A stretch of DNA of 64,000 nt from Oscillospiraceae bacterium (lineage in GTDB: Bacteria; Bacillota; Clostridia; Oscillospirales; Ruminococcaceae): positions 28,436-92,435 of the forward strand of contig JAFUIS010000017.1 in the NCBI GenBank assembly GCA_017468365.1, written 5' to 3'. Position numbers and translations under genes: made by a program. Under the pieces are notes generated by a model that saw nothing but the letters and a program-made list of their open reading frames with translations, made no database searches and was not told the DNA's origin. How positions within the stretch are numbered: position 1 is the stretch's first letter; the number at the start of each line of letters is the position of its first letter. Positions 26,994-35,362 of the stretch are shown in pieces.

Positions 26994-28391
26994 TTATGCT
27001 TTTTTCCATTTTACGCCCTGGGGGGTATCTTCGAGAACGATGCCCATGGCTTTAAGCTCGTCGCGGATGCGGTCGGCTTCTGCCCAGTTGCGCTCTTTTC
27101 TTGCGGCCTGTCTTGCGGCGATGAGCTGTTCAACTTCTTCTTCAAGGCTCTCTTTTTTGCGGTTATAAAGGATTCCGAGAACATTGGTAAGGTCGTCGAA
27201 AAGTTTTGCGGCAGTTTCAAGAACCTCTTTTGCGTGAGGAGCGGTGATGAAGGTGTTTATCTCGCGAACAAGGTCAAAGATTACCGCAACGGCGTCTGCG
27301 GTGTTGAGGTCGTCATCCATGGCGGTGATGAAAGCAGCTTTCTTTGCGTCGAGCATTGCGAGGAATTCCTCTTCGCCGCCCTGCATTTCTGCCGGTGCGT
27401 TTTCGATAGCAAAATCAAGGTTGTCGCGGCAGGTATACATTCTTTCAAGAGAAGCCTTTGCGGATTCGATTACGGTAAGGGTGTAGTTGAGGGGCATGCG
27501 GTAATGGGCCTGGATCATCATGTATTTGATGGGCTCATAGCCGTATTTTTCGGCAACGTCGCGGACGGTAAAGAAGTTTCCGAGGGATTTGGACATTTTT
27601 ACGTTATCAACGTTGATATAGCCGTTGTGCATCCAGTAGCGGGCATATTCGTGACCGGTGCAGCATTCGCCCTGGGCAATTTCATTTTCGTGGTGGGGGA
27701 AGATAAGGTCCTGACCGCCGCAGTGGATATCAATGGTTTCGCCAAGGTGATTTTTGATCATTGCGGTGCATTCGATATGCCAGCCGGGTCTTCCGAGACC
27801 CCAGGGGGATTCCCAGCTGGGTTCGCCGGGTTTTGCGGCCTTCCAAAGGCAGAAGTCAAGGGGATCTTCCTTCTGGTCGTCGGCGTCGATTCTTGCGCCG
27901 GATTCAAGATCCTCAACGTCCTGATGAGAAAGTTTTCCGTATTCGGGGAATTTGCGTACGCGGAAATAAACGCTTCCGTCGGAAAGAGGATAGGCGTAGC
28001 CTTTTTCCACAAGGCTTTCGACAATTTCAAGAATCTTATCCATGTTTTCGGTTGCCTTGGGGTGAATGGTGGCTTCTTTTACGCCAAGTCCGGCGGCATC
28101 GGTTTTATATTCCTTGATATAGCGTTCCGCAAGTTCCGGAACGGTGGTTTTTTCCTCAATGGCACGTCTTATGAGTTTGTCGTCGATGTCGGTGAAGTTC
28201 TGGACAAAAGTTACCTTGTTGCCAAGAAATTCGAGATAGCGGCGAAGAACGTCAAAAACGCAGATGGGTCTTGCGTTGCCGATGTGGATATAGTTATAAA
28301 CAGTCGGTCCGCAGGCATAGATCTTGAATTCGCCGGGGGTAAGAGGAACAAGTTCCTCTTTTTGTCTGGTCATGGTGTTGAAAACTTTCAT
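26994..28391 (-). CDS. cysS: Cysteinyl-tRNA synthetase
   Basis: Class I synthetase, 465 residues. The HIGH motif is in YNYIHIGNARPICVFD, the zinc-binding His/Cys in HIECTAMI and GGQDLIFPHHENEIAQ, and KMSKSLGN is intact. The C-terminal anticodon-binding helix bundle ends with RIRDELKAMGIVLEDTPQG. Placed 18 bases after cysE and under the same cysteine T-box. ATG follows GGAGAGG. Confidence 0.97.
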   Translation of the reverse strand: MKVFNTMTRQKEELVPLTPGEFKIYACGPTVYNYIHIGNARPICVFDVLRRYLEFLGNKVTFVQNFTDIDDKLIRRAIEEKTTVPELAERYIKEYKTDAAGLGVKEATIHPKATENMDKILEIVESLVEKGYAYPLSDGSVYFRVRKFPEYGKLSHQDVEDLESGARIDADDQKEDPLDFCLWKAAKPGEPSWESPWGLGRPGWHIECTAMIKNHLGETIDIHCGGQDLIFPHHENEIAQGECCTGHEYARYWMHNGYINVDNVKMSKSLGNFFTVRDVAEKYGYEPIKYMMIQAHYRMPLNYTLTVIESAKASLERMYTCRDNLDFAIENAPAEMQGGEEEFLAMLDAKKAAFITAMDDDLNTADAVAVIFDLVREINTFITAPHAKEVLETAAKLFDDLTNVLGILYNRKKESLEEEVEQLIAARQAARKERNWAEADRIRDELKAMGIVLEDTPQGVKWKKA

Positions 28392-28409
28392 TTTCGCCTC
28401 TCCTTTATA

Positions 28410-29063
28410 TTAATCTTGTGGTTTTTCTTTAAGTTCTTCAATTTCCGCTTTAAGGCGGTCAATTTCCATATAGAGTTTGCAGATTTCCTGGGAAACCGGG
28501 TCGGGGATATGCACCTGGTCAAGTTTTTCCGCCGGAAGAATCTTTTTTCCGTATTGGCGGACCACTCTTGCGGGAACACCCACCGCGGTGGAATATTCCG
28601 GAATGGCATTGAGAACGACGGCGTTTGCGGCAATTTTTGCGCCCTCACCAACGGTGAAAGGTCCAAGAACTTTTGCGCCGGCACCGACGATTACGTTCTT
28701 TTCAAGGGTGGGGTGACGTTTTCCGGTTTCCTTGCCGGTACCGCCAAGGGTAACTCCCTGATAAAGGGTGCAGCCGTCGCCCACTTCGGCAGTTTCGCCG
28801 ATAACCACACCGCTGCCGTGGTCGATAAGGATCCCTCTTCCAAGTTTTGCCGCCGGGTGTATCTCAACGCCGGTGCAGCCGCGGACTATTTGGGAAAGAG
28901 CGCGGGCGGTGAATTTGAAGCCGTGGTTCCAAAGCCAGTATGCCGGACGGTGCCACATTATTGCGTGAAGTCCCGAATATAAAAGAAGCACTTTAAAAGC
29001 CGAAGGCGCTGCGGGGTCGCGTTCTCTTACGGCGTTTATGTCTTTTTTAAGGCCTGAAAACAT
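28410..29063 (-). CDS. cysE: Serine O-acetyltransferase
   Basis: First step of cysteine synthesis from serine and acetyl-CoA. 217 residues, the short Firmicute form. The core has MWHRPAYWLWNHGFKFTAR, VEIHPAAKLGRGILIDHGSG, VVIGETAEVGDGCTLYQGVT and LGGTGKETGKRHPTL, all typical of the left-handed beta-helix. The tail IDRLKAEIEELKEKP is coiled coil. ATG 29063 is nine bases after GGAGG. The further upstream frame runs into the T-box terminator and is not coding. Confidence 0.96.
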   Translation of the reverse strand: MFSGLKKDINAVRERDPAAPSAFKVLLLYSGLHAIMWHRPAYWLWNHGFKFTARALSQIVRGCTGVEIHPAAKLGRGILIDHGSGVVIGETAEVGDGCTLYQGVTLGGTGKETGKRHPTLEKNVIVGAGAKVLGPFTVGEGAKIAANAVVLNAIPEYSTAVGVPARVVRQYGKKILPAEKLDQVHIPDPVSQEICKLYMEIDRLKAEIEELKEKPQD

Positions 29064-29087
29064 ATATTCATACCTCCTGAAAAAGGA

Positions 29088-29372
29088 TAAAAAAAGCCTC
29101 CGCCACAGGTTTTCTGTGACGGAGGCGGTAAAAAACAAAAATTATCGCGGTTCCACTCCGGTTTGTCGCTTTGTCCGAATCGCTTGAATCCGGTGCCCTT
29201 TAACGGTGGCTTTCCGCAAAACGATACTTGCCGTGCTCAAAAAAACGGCTTTCCCGCTTCGTGCTCATCGGGTGCATTTCGCCGTGCTCAAACAAGCGAA
29301 CTTTCAGCTTTGCGTTCGCCTCTCTGGTGAATGGGCGGGTCGGTTACTTCTCCCGGTCATCGCATTTAAAAT
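29088..29372 (-). promoter_or_regulatory. T-box leader specific for cysteine
   Basis: Minus-strand leader between promoter and cysE. It contains the T-box core GGAGTGGAACCGCG (29159-29146), an AGAGAG bulge element, an AGTAA loop-E element, and a specifier loop reading GAAATGCACC with TGC (Cys) in place. It fills the 350-base gap before cysE. Uncharged tRNA-Cys should pair and stop termination, raising cysE-cysS. Three TGAGCAC copies occur in it. Confidence 0.9.
29090..29127 (-). terminator. T-box regulated terminator
   Basis: 13-base stem GCCTCCGTCACAG / CTGTGGCGGAGGC (29126-29114 with 29108-29096) with seven T following, between the T-box core and the cysE ribosome site. Confidence 0.9.
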
Positions 29373-29381
29373 ATTAAATTT

Positions 29382-29410
29382 AATATATCATAATAAAAAA
29401 GATATTGCAA
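29382..29410 (-). promoter_or_regulatory. Promoter of the cysE-cysS leader
   Basis: TTGCAA (29410-29405), 17-base spacer, TATATT (29387-29382). Confidence 0.6.
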
Positions 29411-29417
29411 GAAAAAT

Positions 29418-30737
29418 TTATCGGTCGTGGCCAAGCCTTCTGTAATGGCGATGGCGGCGAAGCTTTTTGTATTTTCTTATATTATATGCCCTGATGATAA
29501 GGACGATAACAACAAAGGCGCCGATCACTCCGAGGGGAATAAGAATGAAAATCCACCAGCGGAAGGTGCTTTTGTCGTTTTTCATTTCGGAATCGGAAGA
29601 GATGACGGAAGATTCCTTTACGATATGATATTCCGGCGAAACGGAAAAGCTTCCGGTGGACATATTTTCGCTTTTCTTTCCGAAAGAAACCTCAAGGGCA
29701 ACGCTGCTCACTTCGGAAAGCTGGCAGTATTCGGGAATGTTGACCTTTACGGAAATGTCGGAAGAAGAAACGTCATCGGTAAGAAGAACGTTTATGGAAG
29801 CCATGGGATAAACGGTCATTTTTCCGAAAAGGTTTTCATCCTCATAAACGTTGAGTTCGGATTTTTTTACGGAAACGGGAATTTCGACGCTTTTGAAATT
29901 GTCAAAGCAGTAATCGAGAAGGGCGATGGAATCTTTATACTTTGCGTTTTTGTGCTTGCTTTTCATAACAACGCAGATAAGTTCCATGTTTCCGTCAGTG
30001 GCGGCGGTCACGGCGGTATGCAGCGCTTCTTCGGTCCAGCCAAGTTTTCCGCCGGTGGCATAATCATAGCCGAAGGTGCCGTTGTTTTCGCTGCCCACTA
30101 TCATGGCGTGGTGGGTTCCAAAGCGGCGCTCGCTGTTCTTGTTGGTTTCGGGAATGGTCCATTCCCATGCGGAAAAATAGGTTTCAAAACCCGGAACGGA
30201 AAGAGCGTATTTTGTGATTATCGCCATATCCCTTGCGGTGGTGTAATGGTTCATTTCGGGCATTCCGGTGACGTTTGAAAAATGGGAACCGGTGCAGCCC
30301 AGCTCCGCAAGTTTTTCGTTCATAAGGCGGACAAAATCAAGCTGGCTTCCTGCGGCGGCATCCGCAAGACCCATGGCGCAGTCGTTGGCGGATTCTACCA
30401 TTGCGCCGTAAAGAAGGTCCTCGACGGTACAGGTTTCGCCTTCAACAAAAGCAAGGTGGGTGCTGGCATAATCATAGGAAGCGGCTTCTTTTGAAAAAGT
30501 ATATTTTGCCGAAGGGTCAAGACGCTCGAGCGCCATGGCGCAGGTGAGTATTTTGGTTATGGAAGCGGGTTCCATTTTTTTGTTTTCATTGCCGCCGATG
30601 ATTATCTGGCCGGTTTTTGCATCGGCAACGCACCACGCTTCCGAAACGATTTCGAAAGAGGGCGCAGCAAGGGAAGTTACTGAAACGGAAAGCGCCGTTG
30701 CGGCGCAAAGAATAAGTGAAACGATTTTTTTAAACAT
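29418..30737 (-). CDS. D-alanyl-D-alanine carboxypeptidase, DacF-like
   Basis: Secreted S11 serine peptidase trimming peptidoglycan stems, 439 residues. Signal peptide MFKKIVSLILCAATALSVSV ends near SLAAPSF. The catalytic serine motif is EPASITKILT, followed by MVESANDCAMGLAD (SxN). The KTG box reads GGKLGWTEEA, with Leu for Thr. A C-terminal membrane helix (WWIFILIPLGVIGAFVVIV) and a basic tail act as anchor. ATG 30737 is eight bases after AAGGA. Monocistronic. Confidence 0.92.
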   Translation of the reverse strand: MFKKIVSLILCAATALSVSVTSLAAPSFEIVSEAWCVADAKTGQIIIGGNENKKMEPASITKILTCAMALERLDPSAKYTFSKEAASYDYASTHLAFVEGETCTVEDLLYGAMVESANDCAMGLADAAAGSQLDFVRLMNEKLAELGCTGSHFSNVTGMPEMNHYTTARDMAIITKYALSVPGFETYFSAWEWTIPETNKNSERRFGTHHAMIVGSENNGTFGYDYATGGKLGWTEEALHTAVTAATDGNMELICVVMKSKHKNAKYKDSIALLDYCFDNFKSVEIPVSVKKSELNVYEDENLFGKMTVYPMASINVLLTDDVSSSDISVKVNIPEYCQLSEVSSVALEVSFGKKSENMSTGSFSVSPEYHIVKESSVISSDSEMKNDKSTFRWWIFILIPLGVIGAFVVIVLIIRAYNIRKYKKLRRHRHYRRLGHDR

Positions 30738-30780
30738 ATTTTTAATCCTTTTGCGGAAAAATTTTTTATTTATAGTTAAC

Positions 30781-30809
30781 ATAATAACATATAAACGCGC
30801 ACTATGCAA
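30781..30809 (-). promoter_or_regulatory. Promoter of the DacF-like gene
   Basis: TTGCAT (30809-30804), 17-base spacer, TATTAT (30786-30781). Confidence 0.65.
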
Positions 30810-30889
30810 AATCCTTTTCGGAATGTTAAAGAATATTTAATACTTTTTCGGCAAAAATAGGATAAAAAACAAAAGGAGATGTTTTAAAA

Positions 30890-31108
30890 ATGAATAATTC
30901 CGTTACGTGGATGGACCGTATCGCCCTTGCGCTTATCGTAATCGGCGGTATCAACTGGGGACTCATCGGCGTTTTTGATTTTGACCTTGTGGCCTGGATT
31001 TTCGGCGGCCCCGAAGAAATCCTCAGCCGCCTTGTCTATGCGCTTGTGGGCGTGGGCGCACTTTGGGGTGCAACCCTTCTTTTCCGCCCTAGGGAAGAAA
31101 GAGCGTAA
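30890..31108 (+). CDS. DUF378 small membrane protein
   Basis: 72 residues, YuzA-like. Two membrane helices: ALALIVIGGINWGLIGVFD and LVYALVGVGALWGATLLF. The IGGINWGLIGVF motif defines DUF378. Function unknown. ATG follows AAGGAG. Monocistronic, ending at a strong terminator. Confidence 0.88.
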   Translation: MNNSVTWMDRIALALIVIGGINWGLIGVFDFDLVAWIFGGPEEILSRLVYALVGVGALWGATLLFRPREERA

Positions 31109-31111
31109 AAA

Positions 31112-31142
31112 AAGAAAAGCTCCCGAAAGGGAGCTTTTTTTA
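31112..31142. terminator. Terminator shared by the DUF378 gene and tgt
   Basis: AAGCTCCC / GGGAGCTT stem (31117-31124 with 31129-31136), A-run before and T-run after, so usable from both sides. Confidence 0.85.
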
Positions 31143-32273
31143 AACCTGTTTATCAAGAATCTCTCTGTATTTCCGATAGAATTCCTCGAAGGTGCCGTTT
31201 TCTATCTCTTCGCGGATTTTCGCCATCATCTCGTTATAAAACCAAAGGTTATGAAGAACGCAAAGGCGCATTCCAAGCCTTTCGTCCGCTTTAAGAAGGT
31301 GGCGGATATAACCTTTGCTGTAACTGCGGCATGCGGGACAGTGACAGTTTTCGTCAATGGGCGAAGGGTCATATTTGAATTTTTCCGCAAGGATGCGGAC
31401 TCTTCCGTTCCAGGTAAAAACGTTGCCGTGCTGGGCGTTTCGAAGGGGAAGAACGCAGTCGAAAAAGTCAACGCCCAGGTGGACTCCTTCAAGGATGTTG
31501 AGGGGAGTTCCCACGCCCATGAGATAGCGGGGTTTTTCCTTCGGCATATAAGGCTCGACGGCGTCGATTATGCGGTACATATCTTCGGCGCTTTCGCCGA
31601 CGGAAAGTCCGCCTATGGCGTAACCGTCAAGGCCTTCGATTTTTGCGATTTCTTTCATATGTTCAATGCGGATGTCGTCATAAGTTCCGCCTTGGTTGAT
31701 CCCGAAAAGAAGCTGGCCCGGGTTGATGTTTTCCGGAAGAAGCGCAAGCCGGCGGTGTTCTTCGATGCAGCGGCGGAGCCAGCGGGTGGTTCTTGCAACG
31801 GATTTTTCAACGTAATCGCGGGGAGCGGGGTTTTCAATGCATTCGTCAAAGGCCATGGCTATGTCGCTTCCGAGTTTCGACTGTATCTGCATGGATTCTT
31901 CCGGGCCCATAAAAATCTTTCTTCCGTCGATGTAGGAGGTGAAATAGGCGCCCTCTTCTTTTATGCGGCGAAGGTTATGGAGTGAAAAAACCTGAAAACC
32001 GCCGGAATCCGTAAGAATGGGTTTGTCCCAGTTCATAAACTTATGAAGTCCGCCAAGGCGCGCAATAAGGTCCTCACCCGGCTGCATATGAAGATGATAG
32101 GTGTTCGAAAGTTCCACAAGGGTGTTTATTTCCCGAAGGTCGTCGGTGGAAGCTCCGCCGCGTATCGCTGCGGCAGTTCCCACGTTCATGAAAACCGGGG
32201 TCTGGATCTTTCCGTGGGGGGTTTCAAGTTCTCCGCGGCGTGCTCTGCCGCAGGTGGTGATGATCTTATACAT
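31140..32273 (-). CDS. tgt: Queuine tRNA-ribosyltransferase
   Basis: Exchanges G34 for preQ1/queuine in GUN tRNAs, 377 residues. Visible are the catalytic ILTDSGGFQVFSLH, the second Asp region GVDFFDCVLPLRNAQHGN, GYAIGGLSVGES, and the zinc site CHCPACRSYSKGYIRHL with a late CVLHNLWFYN. ATG follows GGAGG by five bases. No other queuosine genes are nearby. Confidence 0.96.
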   Translation of the reverse strand: MYKIITTCGRARRGELETPHGKIQTPVFMNVGTAAAIRGGASTDDLREINTLVELSNTYHLHMQPGEDLIARLGGLHKFMNWDKPILTDSGGFQVFSLHNLRRIKEEGAYFTSYIDGRKIFMGPEESMQIQSKLGSDIAMAFDECIENPAPRDYVEKSVARTTRWLRRCIEEHRRLALLPENINPGQLLFGINQGGTYDDIRIEHMKEIAKIEGLDGYAIGGLSVGESAEDMYRIIDAVEPYMPKEKPRYLMGVGTPLNILEGVHLGVDFFDCVLPLRNAQHGNVFTWNGRVRILAEKFKYDPSPIDENCHCPACRSYSKGYIRHLLKADERLGMRLCVLHNLWFYNEMMAKIREEIENGTFEEFYRKYREILDKQV

Positions 32274-32310
32274 TGTTTCCTCCGAAAAAAGGATTTTTAT
32301 GAGGATATAA

Positions 32311-32362
32311 TATCACAAAACGGATAAAATTGCGATATTTACCGAAAGAGATATTTGTGATA
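32311..32362. promoter_or_regulatory. Inverted repeat between tgt and the galactokinase-family gene
   Basis: TATCACAAA (32311-32319) and TTTGTGATA (32354-32362) are perfect 9-base inverted arms. The right arm overlaps the -10 of the promoter at 32338-32366. Confidence 0.35.
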
Positions 32363-32366
32363 AAAT
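32338..32366 (+). promoter_or_regulatory. Promoter of the galactokinase-family gene
   Basis: TTTACC (32338-32343), 17-base spacer, TAAAAT (32361-32366). Confidence 0.6.
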
Positions 32367-32398
32367 AATTTCGTAAAAAAGGGAAAGGAGGAGATTTT

Positions 32399-33484
32399 GT
32401 GTACGAATTTTTTGTTGGCGGAAGAACGGAACTGGGCGGAAACCACACCGATCACCAGGGCGGATGCGTTCTGGGTGCTTCGGTCGAACAGGGGATAAGA
32501 GCTTTTGCAGAGCGTTCAAAAAGCGACCTTATCACCGTTGAATCCGAAGGCTTCGGAAAAATCGAAATGGAAATCGGAGATACCGACCCAAGAGCCGAAG
32601 AAGCCGAAACTCCCGCAGCTCTCGTTCGCGGAATCATGAACTGCTTTATTGAAAGCGGAAACGTCTTTGGCGGATTTGAAGCAAAAATCACCTCCGATAT
32701 CCCGGTGGGAAGCGGAATTTCCTCTTCCGCCGCCTTCGAAGTTCTTATCGGAAAAATCATCAGCGGACTTTATTTTGAAAATTCAGTTCCGGCAATAAGG
32801 CTTGCCCAGTTCGGAAAAATCGCCGAAAACGATTATTTCGGAAAACCCTGCGGACTTATGGACCAGCTTATCTGTGCCGTAGGCGGAACGGTCTTTGCGG
32901 ATTTTTCCGACCCGGAAATGCCCCAATACCGAAAAATCGGTTTTGATTTCGGAAAAAGCGGTTATTCCGTTGCGATAATCGACACAAAAACCAGCCATGC
33001 GGATTTTACCGAAGATTACGCCATGATTGTAAAAGACATGGGACTTGTGGCCTGGAACATGGGTCACACCCTTCTTTCCGAAGGTGACGAGGCGGAATTT
33101 ATCGCCCAGTTCCCGATTTTGCGTCAGCGCTGCGGCGAAAAAGCCGCACTTCGCGCGCTGCATTATTATGAGGAAACCAGAAGAGCAAGCGAAGAAGCCG
33201 AGGCCCTTGAAAGCGGCGACTTTAAAAAGTTCCTTGAAATCTACCGCGAATCCGCAATAAGTTCGGAAGAAAAGCTTAAAAACATCGTTTCAGAAAAAGA
33301 ACCCCAAAAGCTTCTTGAAAAAGCGATTTTTGCCGCAAGGGATTTTCTTGGAAAAGAGGGTGCGGCAAGAGTTCACGGCGGAGGCTTTGCTGGAACGGCT
33401 CAGGCGATAGTTCCTACAGAGCTCGCGCCGGATTTTGCCGATGCCATGGAAAAACAGGGTTTCGGAGTAATGTTCGTTCTTTGA
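32399..33484 (+). CDS. Galactokinase-family GHMP kinase
   Basis: 361 residues. The GHMP N-motif is GGRTELGGNHTDHQGG, the ATP loop DIPVGSGISSSAAFE, the catalytic Asp segment CGLMDQLICAVGG, and the C-motif RVHGGGFAGTAQA. GGNHTDHQ replaces the usual GEHTDYN, as in a Firmicute subgroup. It starts only about 13 residues before this motif, some 20 shorter than E. coli GalK. The GTG 32399 has GGAGG directly upstream, so the short N-terminus looks real. No galT or galE is adjacent, so the sugar is uncertain. Confidence 0.85.
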   Translation: MYEFFVGGRTELGGNHTDHQGGCVLGASVEQGIRAFAERSKSDLITVESEGFGKIEMEIGDTDPRAEEAETPAALVRGIMNCFIESGNVFGGFEAKITSDIPVGSGISSSAAFEVLIGKIISGLYFENSVPAIRLAQFGKIAENDYFGKPCGLMDQLICAVGGTVFADFSDPEMPQYRKIGFDFGKSGYSVAIIDTKTSHADFTEDYAMIVKDMGLVAWNMGHTLLSEGDEAEFIAQFPILRQRCGEKAALRALHYYEETRRASEEAEALESGDFKKFLEIYRESAISSEEKLKNIVSEKEPQKLLEKAIFAARDFLGKEGAARVHGGGFAGTAQAIVPTELAPDFADAMEKQGFGVMFVL

Positions 33485-33513
33485 TTGACCTTCGGCGGCA
33501 ATAATGATAAAAT
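33485..33513 (+). promoter_or_regulatory. Promoter of the DUF1294-rlmA group
   Basis: TTGACC (33485-33490), 17-base spacer, TAAAAT (33508-33513), starting at the end of the preceding gene's stop codon. Confidence 0.6.
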
Positions 33514-33547
33514 AAATCAGACCCTTATGAAAGGCGGTTTTTAAAAA

Positions 33548-33814
33548 GTGGATATGGTAATTCTTTATTACATAGCCGTCAACGTCGTTGCTTTCGCAAT
33601 GTACGGCGCGGATAAATTTTTCGCCAAAAACGATATGTGGCGAATTTCCGAAAAAGCGCTTCTGGGCGTTGCGGCAATAGGCGGCGCTTTCGGTGCTTTT
33701 GCGGGAATGGAAGTTTTTCGCCACAAGACCAAGCACGCAAAATTCACAATAATCGTTCCGGTGCTCATGGCGGCGCATGCGGGATTTCTGGTCTATTATT
33801 TTAAACAGCAATGA
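33548..33814 (+). CDS. DUF1294 membrane protein
   Basis: 88 residues with three short hydrophobic segments. MYGADKFFAKNDMWRISEKA and a FRHKTKHAKF motif are typical of DUF1294. Function unknown. GTG 33548 lies ten bases after AAAGGCGG. Its stop overlaps the next start as ATGA. Confidence 0.85.
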   Translation: MDMVILYYIAVNVVAFAMYGADKFFAKNDMWRISEKALLGVAAIGGAFGAFAGMEVFRHKTKHAKFTIIVPVLMAAHAGFLVYYFKQQ

Positions 33815-34638
33815 GCAGCTTCAGATGTCCGCTTTGTAAAAGCGACCTTTTAAAAACCGACCGTTCTTTAAGATGTGAGCACGGCCACTGCTTCGATATC
33901 TCGGCAGAAGGTTATACCCACCTTCTTCCGGCGAACAAAATGAATTCAAAAGTTCCCGGCGACAGCAAGGAAATGGCGGCTTCCCGTTCAGCTTTTCTTG
34001 ACGGCGGTTATTATGAGCCACTTAAAAAAGCGCTTGAAGAAACGGTGCTCAGCCTTTCGAAAAAAGAAGATACCGCGGTGCTGGATTGCGGCTGCGGCGA
34101 AGGTTATTATACCGCCGGCGTTGCAAAAGAGCTGAAAAACCGCTTTCCAAAGGCAAAAATCGCAGGTTTTGATATAAGCCGCCCTTCGGTGAAACGTGCG
34201 GCAAAACGCACCAAGGAAGCCGAATTTGCCGTGGCTTCGGTTTTCGATATTCCGGCAAAAGATGAAAGCTTCGATATCCTTTTAAACGTTTTCAGCCCGC
34301 TTTGCATCGGCGAATTCAGCCGCGTGCTCAAAAGCAAAGGATATTACGTTTACGTTGTGCCTGCGGCACGCCACCTTTGGCAATTAAAGGCGGCGATTTA
34401 CGATACCCCTTATGAAAACAGGGAAGTGGATATCCCTTACGAAGGCTTTGAGCACGTTGAAACGAAGCGCCTTCGCTATAAGACCCTTATCCGCACGAAA
34501 AACGATATTTTTTCGCTTTTCCAGATGACCCCGTATTACTGGAAAACCTCCGCAAAAGGCGCCGAAAAGCTTTCAAAGCTTGAGACCCTTGAAACGGAAG
34601 TTGCCTTTGATATCCATATTTACAGAAAGAAATCATAA
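33811..34638 (+). CDS. rlmA: 23S rRNA guanine-N1 methyltransferase RlmA-like
   Basis: 275 residues. The N-terminal zinc finger FRCPLCKSDLLK...LRCEHGHCFD (C-x2-C, C-x3-H) and YTHLLPANKMNSKVPGDSKE are RlmA family signs. The SAM domain follows with VLDCGCGEGYYTAG, GFDISRPSVKRAAK and LLNVFSPLCIGEFSRVLK. The family methylates G745 or G748 of 23S rRNA. Translationally coupled to the DUF1294 gene by a four-base overlap. Confidence 0.9.
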   Translation: MSSFRCPLCKSDLLKTDRSLRCEHGHCFDISAEGYTHLLPANKMNSKVPGDSKEMAASRSAFLDGGYYEPLKKALEETVLSLSKKEDTAVLDCGCGEGYYTAGVAKELKNRFPKAKIAGFDISRPSVKRAAKRTKEAEFAVASVFDIPAKDESFDILLNVFSPLCIGEFSRVLKSKGYYVYVVPAARHLWQLKAAIYDTPYENREVDIPYEGFEHVETKRLRYKTLIRTKNDIFSLFQMTPYYWKTSAKGAEKLSKLETLETEVAFDIHIYRKKS

Positions 34639-34651
34639 AGGAGATAACAAA

Positions 34652-34906
34652 ATGCATTACGATTACGCAACCCGCGGAACCTGCTCCAAAAAAATCAGCT
34701 TTGATCTTGAAGCCGACGGCACCGTACATAACATCGTTTTCCTCGGCGGCTGCCCCGGAAACCTTCAGGCAATCCCGAAGATCCTTGAAGGCTGGAAAGC
34801 TGACGATATCATCGACCGCCTTTCCGGAAACGATTGCGCCGGAAGAGGAACTTCCTGCGCTGACCAGCTTGCAAAAGCTCTTGTCTGGGCAAAAGAACAG
34901 GAATGA
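34652..34906 (+). CDS. TSCPD-domain (TIGR03905-type) protein
   Basis: 84 residues. YATRGTCSKKISFDLE, IVFLGGCPGNLQAIP and GRGTSCADQLAKAL define the TSCPD small-protein family, which has several conserved cysteines. Function unknown; related domains sit at the end of vitamin B12-dependent ribonucleotide reductases. The ATG 34652 follows AAAGGAG, 13 bases after rlmA. Confidence 0.88.
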   Translation: MHYDYATRGTCSKKISFDLEADGTVHNIVFLGGCPGNLQAIPKILEGWKADDIIDRLSGNDCAGRGTSCADQLAKALVWAKEQE

Positions 34907-34914
34907 TTTTTTAA

Positions 34915-34950
34915 AAAAGCGAAGAGCCGCCAAAGGGCGGCTCTTTTTTT
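34915..34950 (+). terminator. Terminator of the DUF1294-rlmA-TSCPD operon
   Basis: GAGCCGCC / GGCGGCTC stem (34924-34931 with 34936-34943) followed by TTTTTTT. Confidence 0.85.
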
Positions 34951-34963
34951 CGCGTTTTTTCGG

Positions 34964-34993
34964 TTGACACAATACCCCAGGGGGGTATATAAT
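34964..34993 (+). promoter_or_regulatory. csoR-copA promoter with CsoR-type operator
   Basis: TTGACA (34964-34969), 18-base spacer, TATAAT (34988-34993). The spacer holds the palindrome ATACCCCAGGGGGGTAT (34972-34988), matching the GC-centred operators of CsoR. Repression should be lifted by Cu(I). Confidence 0.85.
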
Positions 34994-35030
34994 CTAAAAC
35001 GGAAAACTTTTAACGAAAAGGGGTGATACC

Positions 35031-35327
35031 GTGGAATGCGAATGCTGTGCAAAAACAAAACACAGAGAGGGCGAAGAACTTAAATCTCTTCTCAACCGCC
35101 TGAGCAGGATAGAAGGTCAGGTAAGGGGTGTTCGCAAAATGGTCGAAGAGGACGCTTACTGCACCGATATCCTTGTTCAGGTGAGCGCGGTGAACGCGGC
35201 GCTCAACGCTTTTAAAAGCGAACTTCTTTCAAACCATATCCGCACCTGCGTAAAGGACGATATCAGAAACGGCGGCGACGAAACCGTCGAGGAACTTGTT
35301 TCGGTCCTTCAGAAGATAATGAAATAA
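35031..35327 (+). CDS. csoR: CsoR-family copper-sensing repressor
   Basis: All-helical DUF156 repressor, 98 residues. The Cu(I) ligand triad is visible as Cys in EDAYCTDIL and His plus Cys in SNHIRTCVKDD. RLSRIEGQVRGVRKMVEED is the DNA-binding signature. An extra N-terminal MECECCAKTKH adds cysteines and a histidine not needed by the fold. GTG 35031 is seven bases after GGGG. Autoregulated through the operator upstream, and followed by copA. Confidence 0.94.
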   Translation: MECECCAKTKHREGEELKSLLNRLSRIEGQVRGVRKMVEEDAYCTDILVQVSAVNAALNAFKSELLSNHIRTCVKDDIRNGGDETVEELVSVLQKIMK

Positions 35328-35362
35328 TATAACATTTTATATATGAAAGAGGAAAAACAAAA

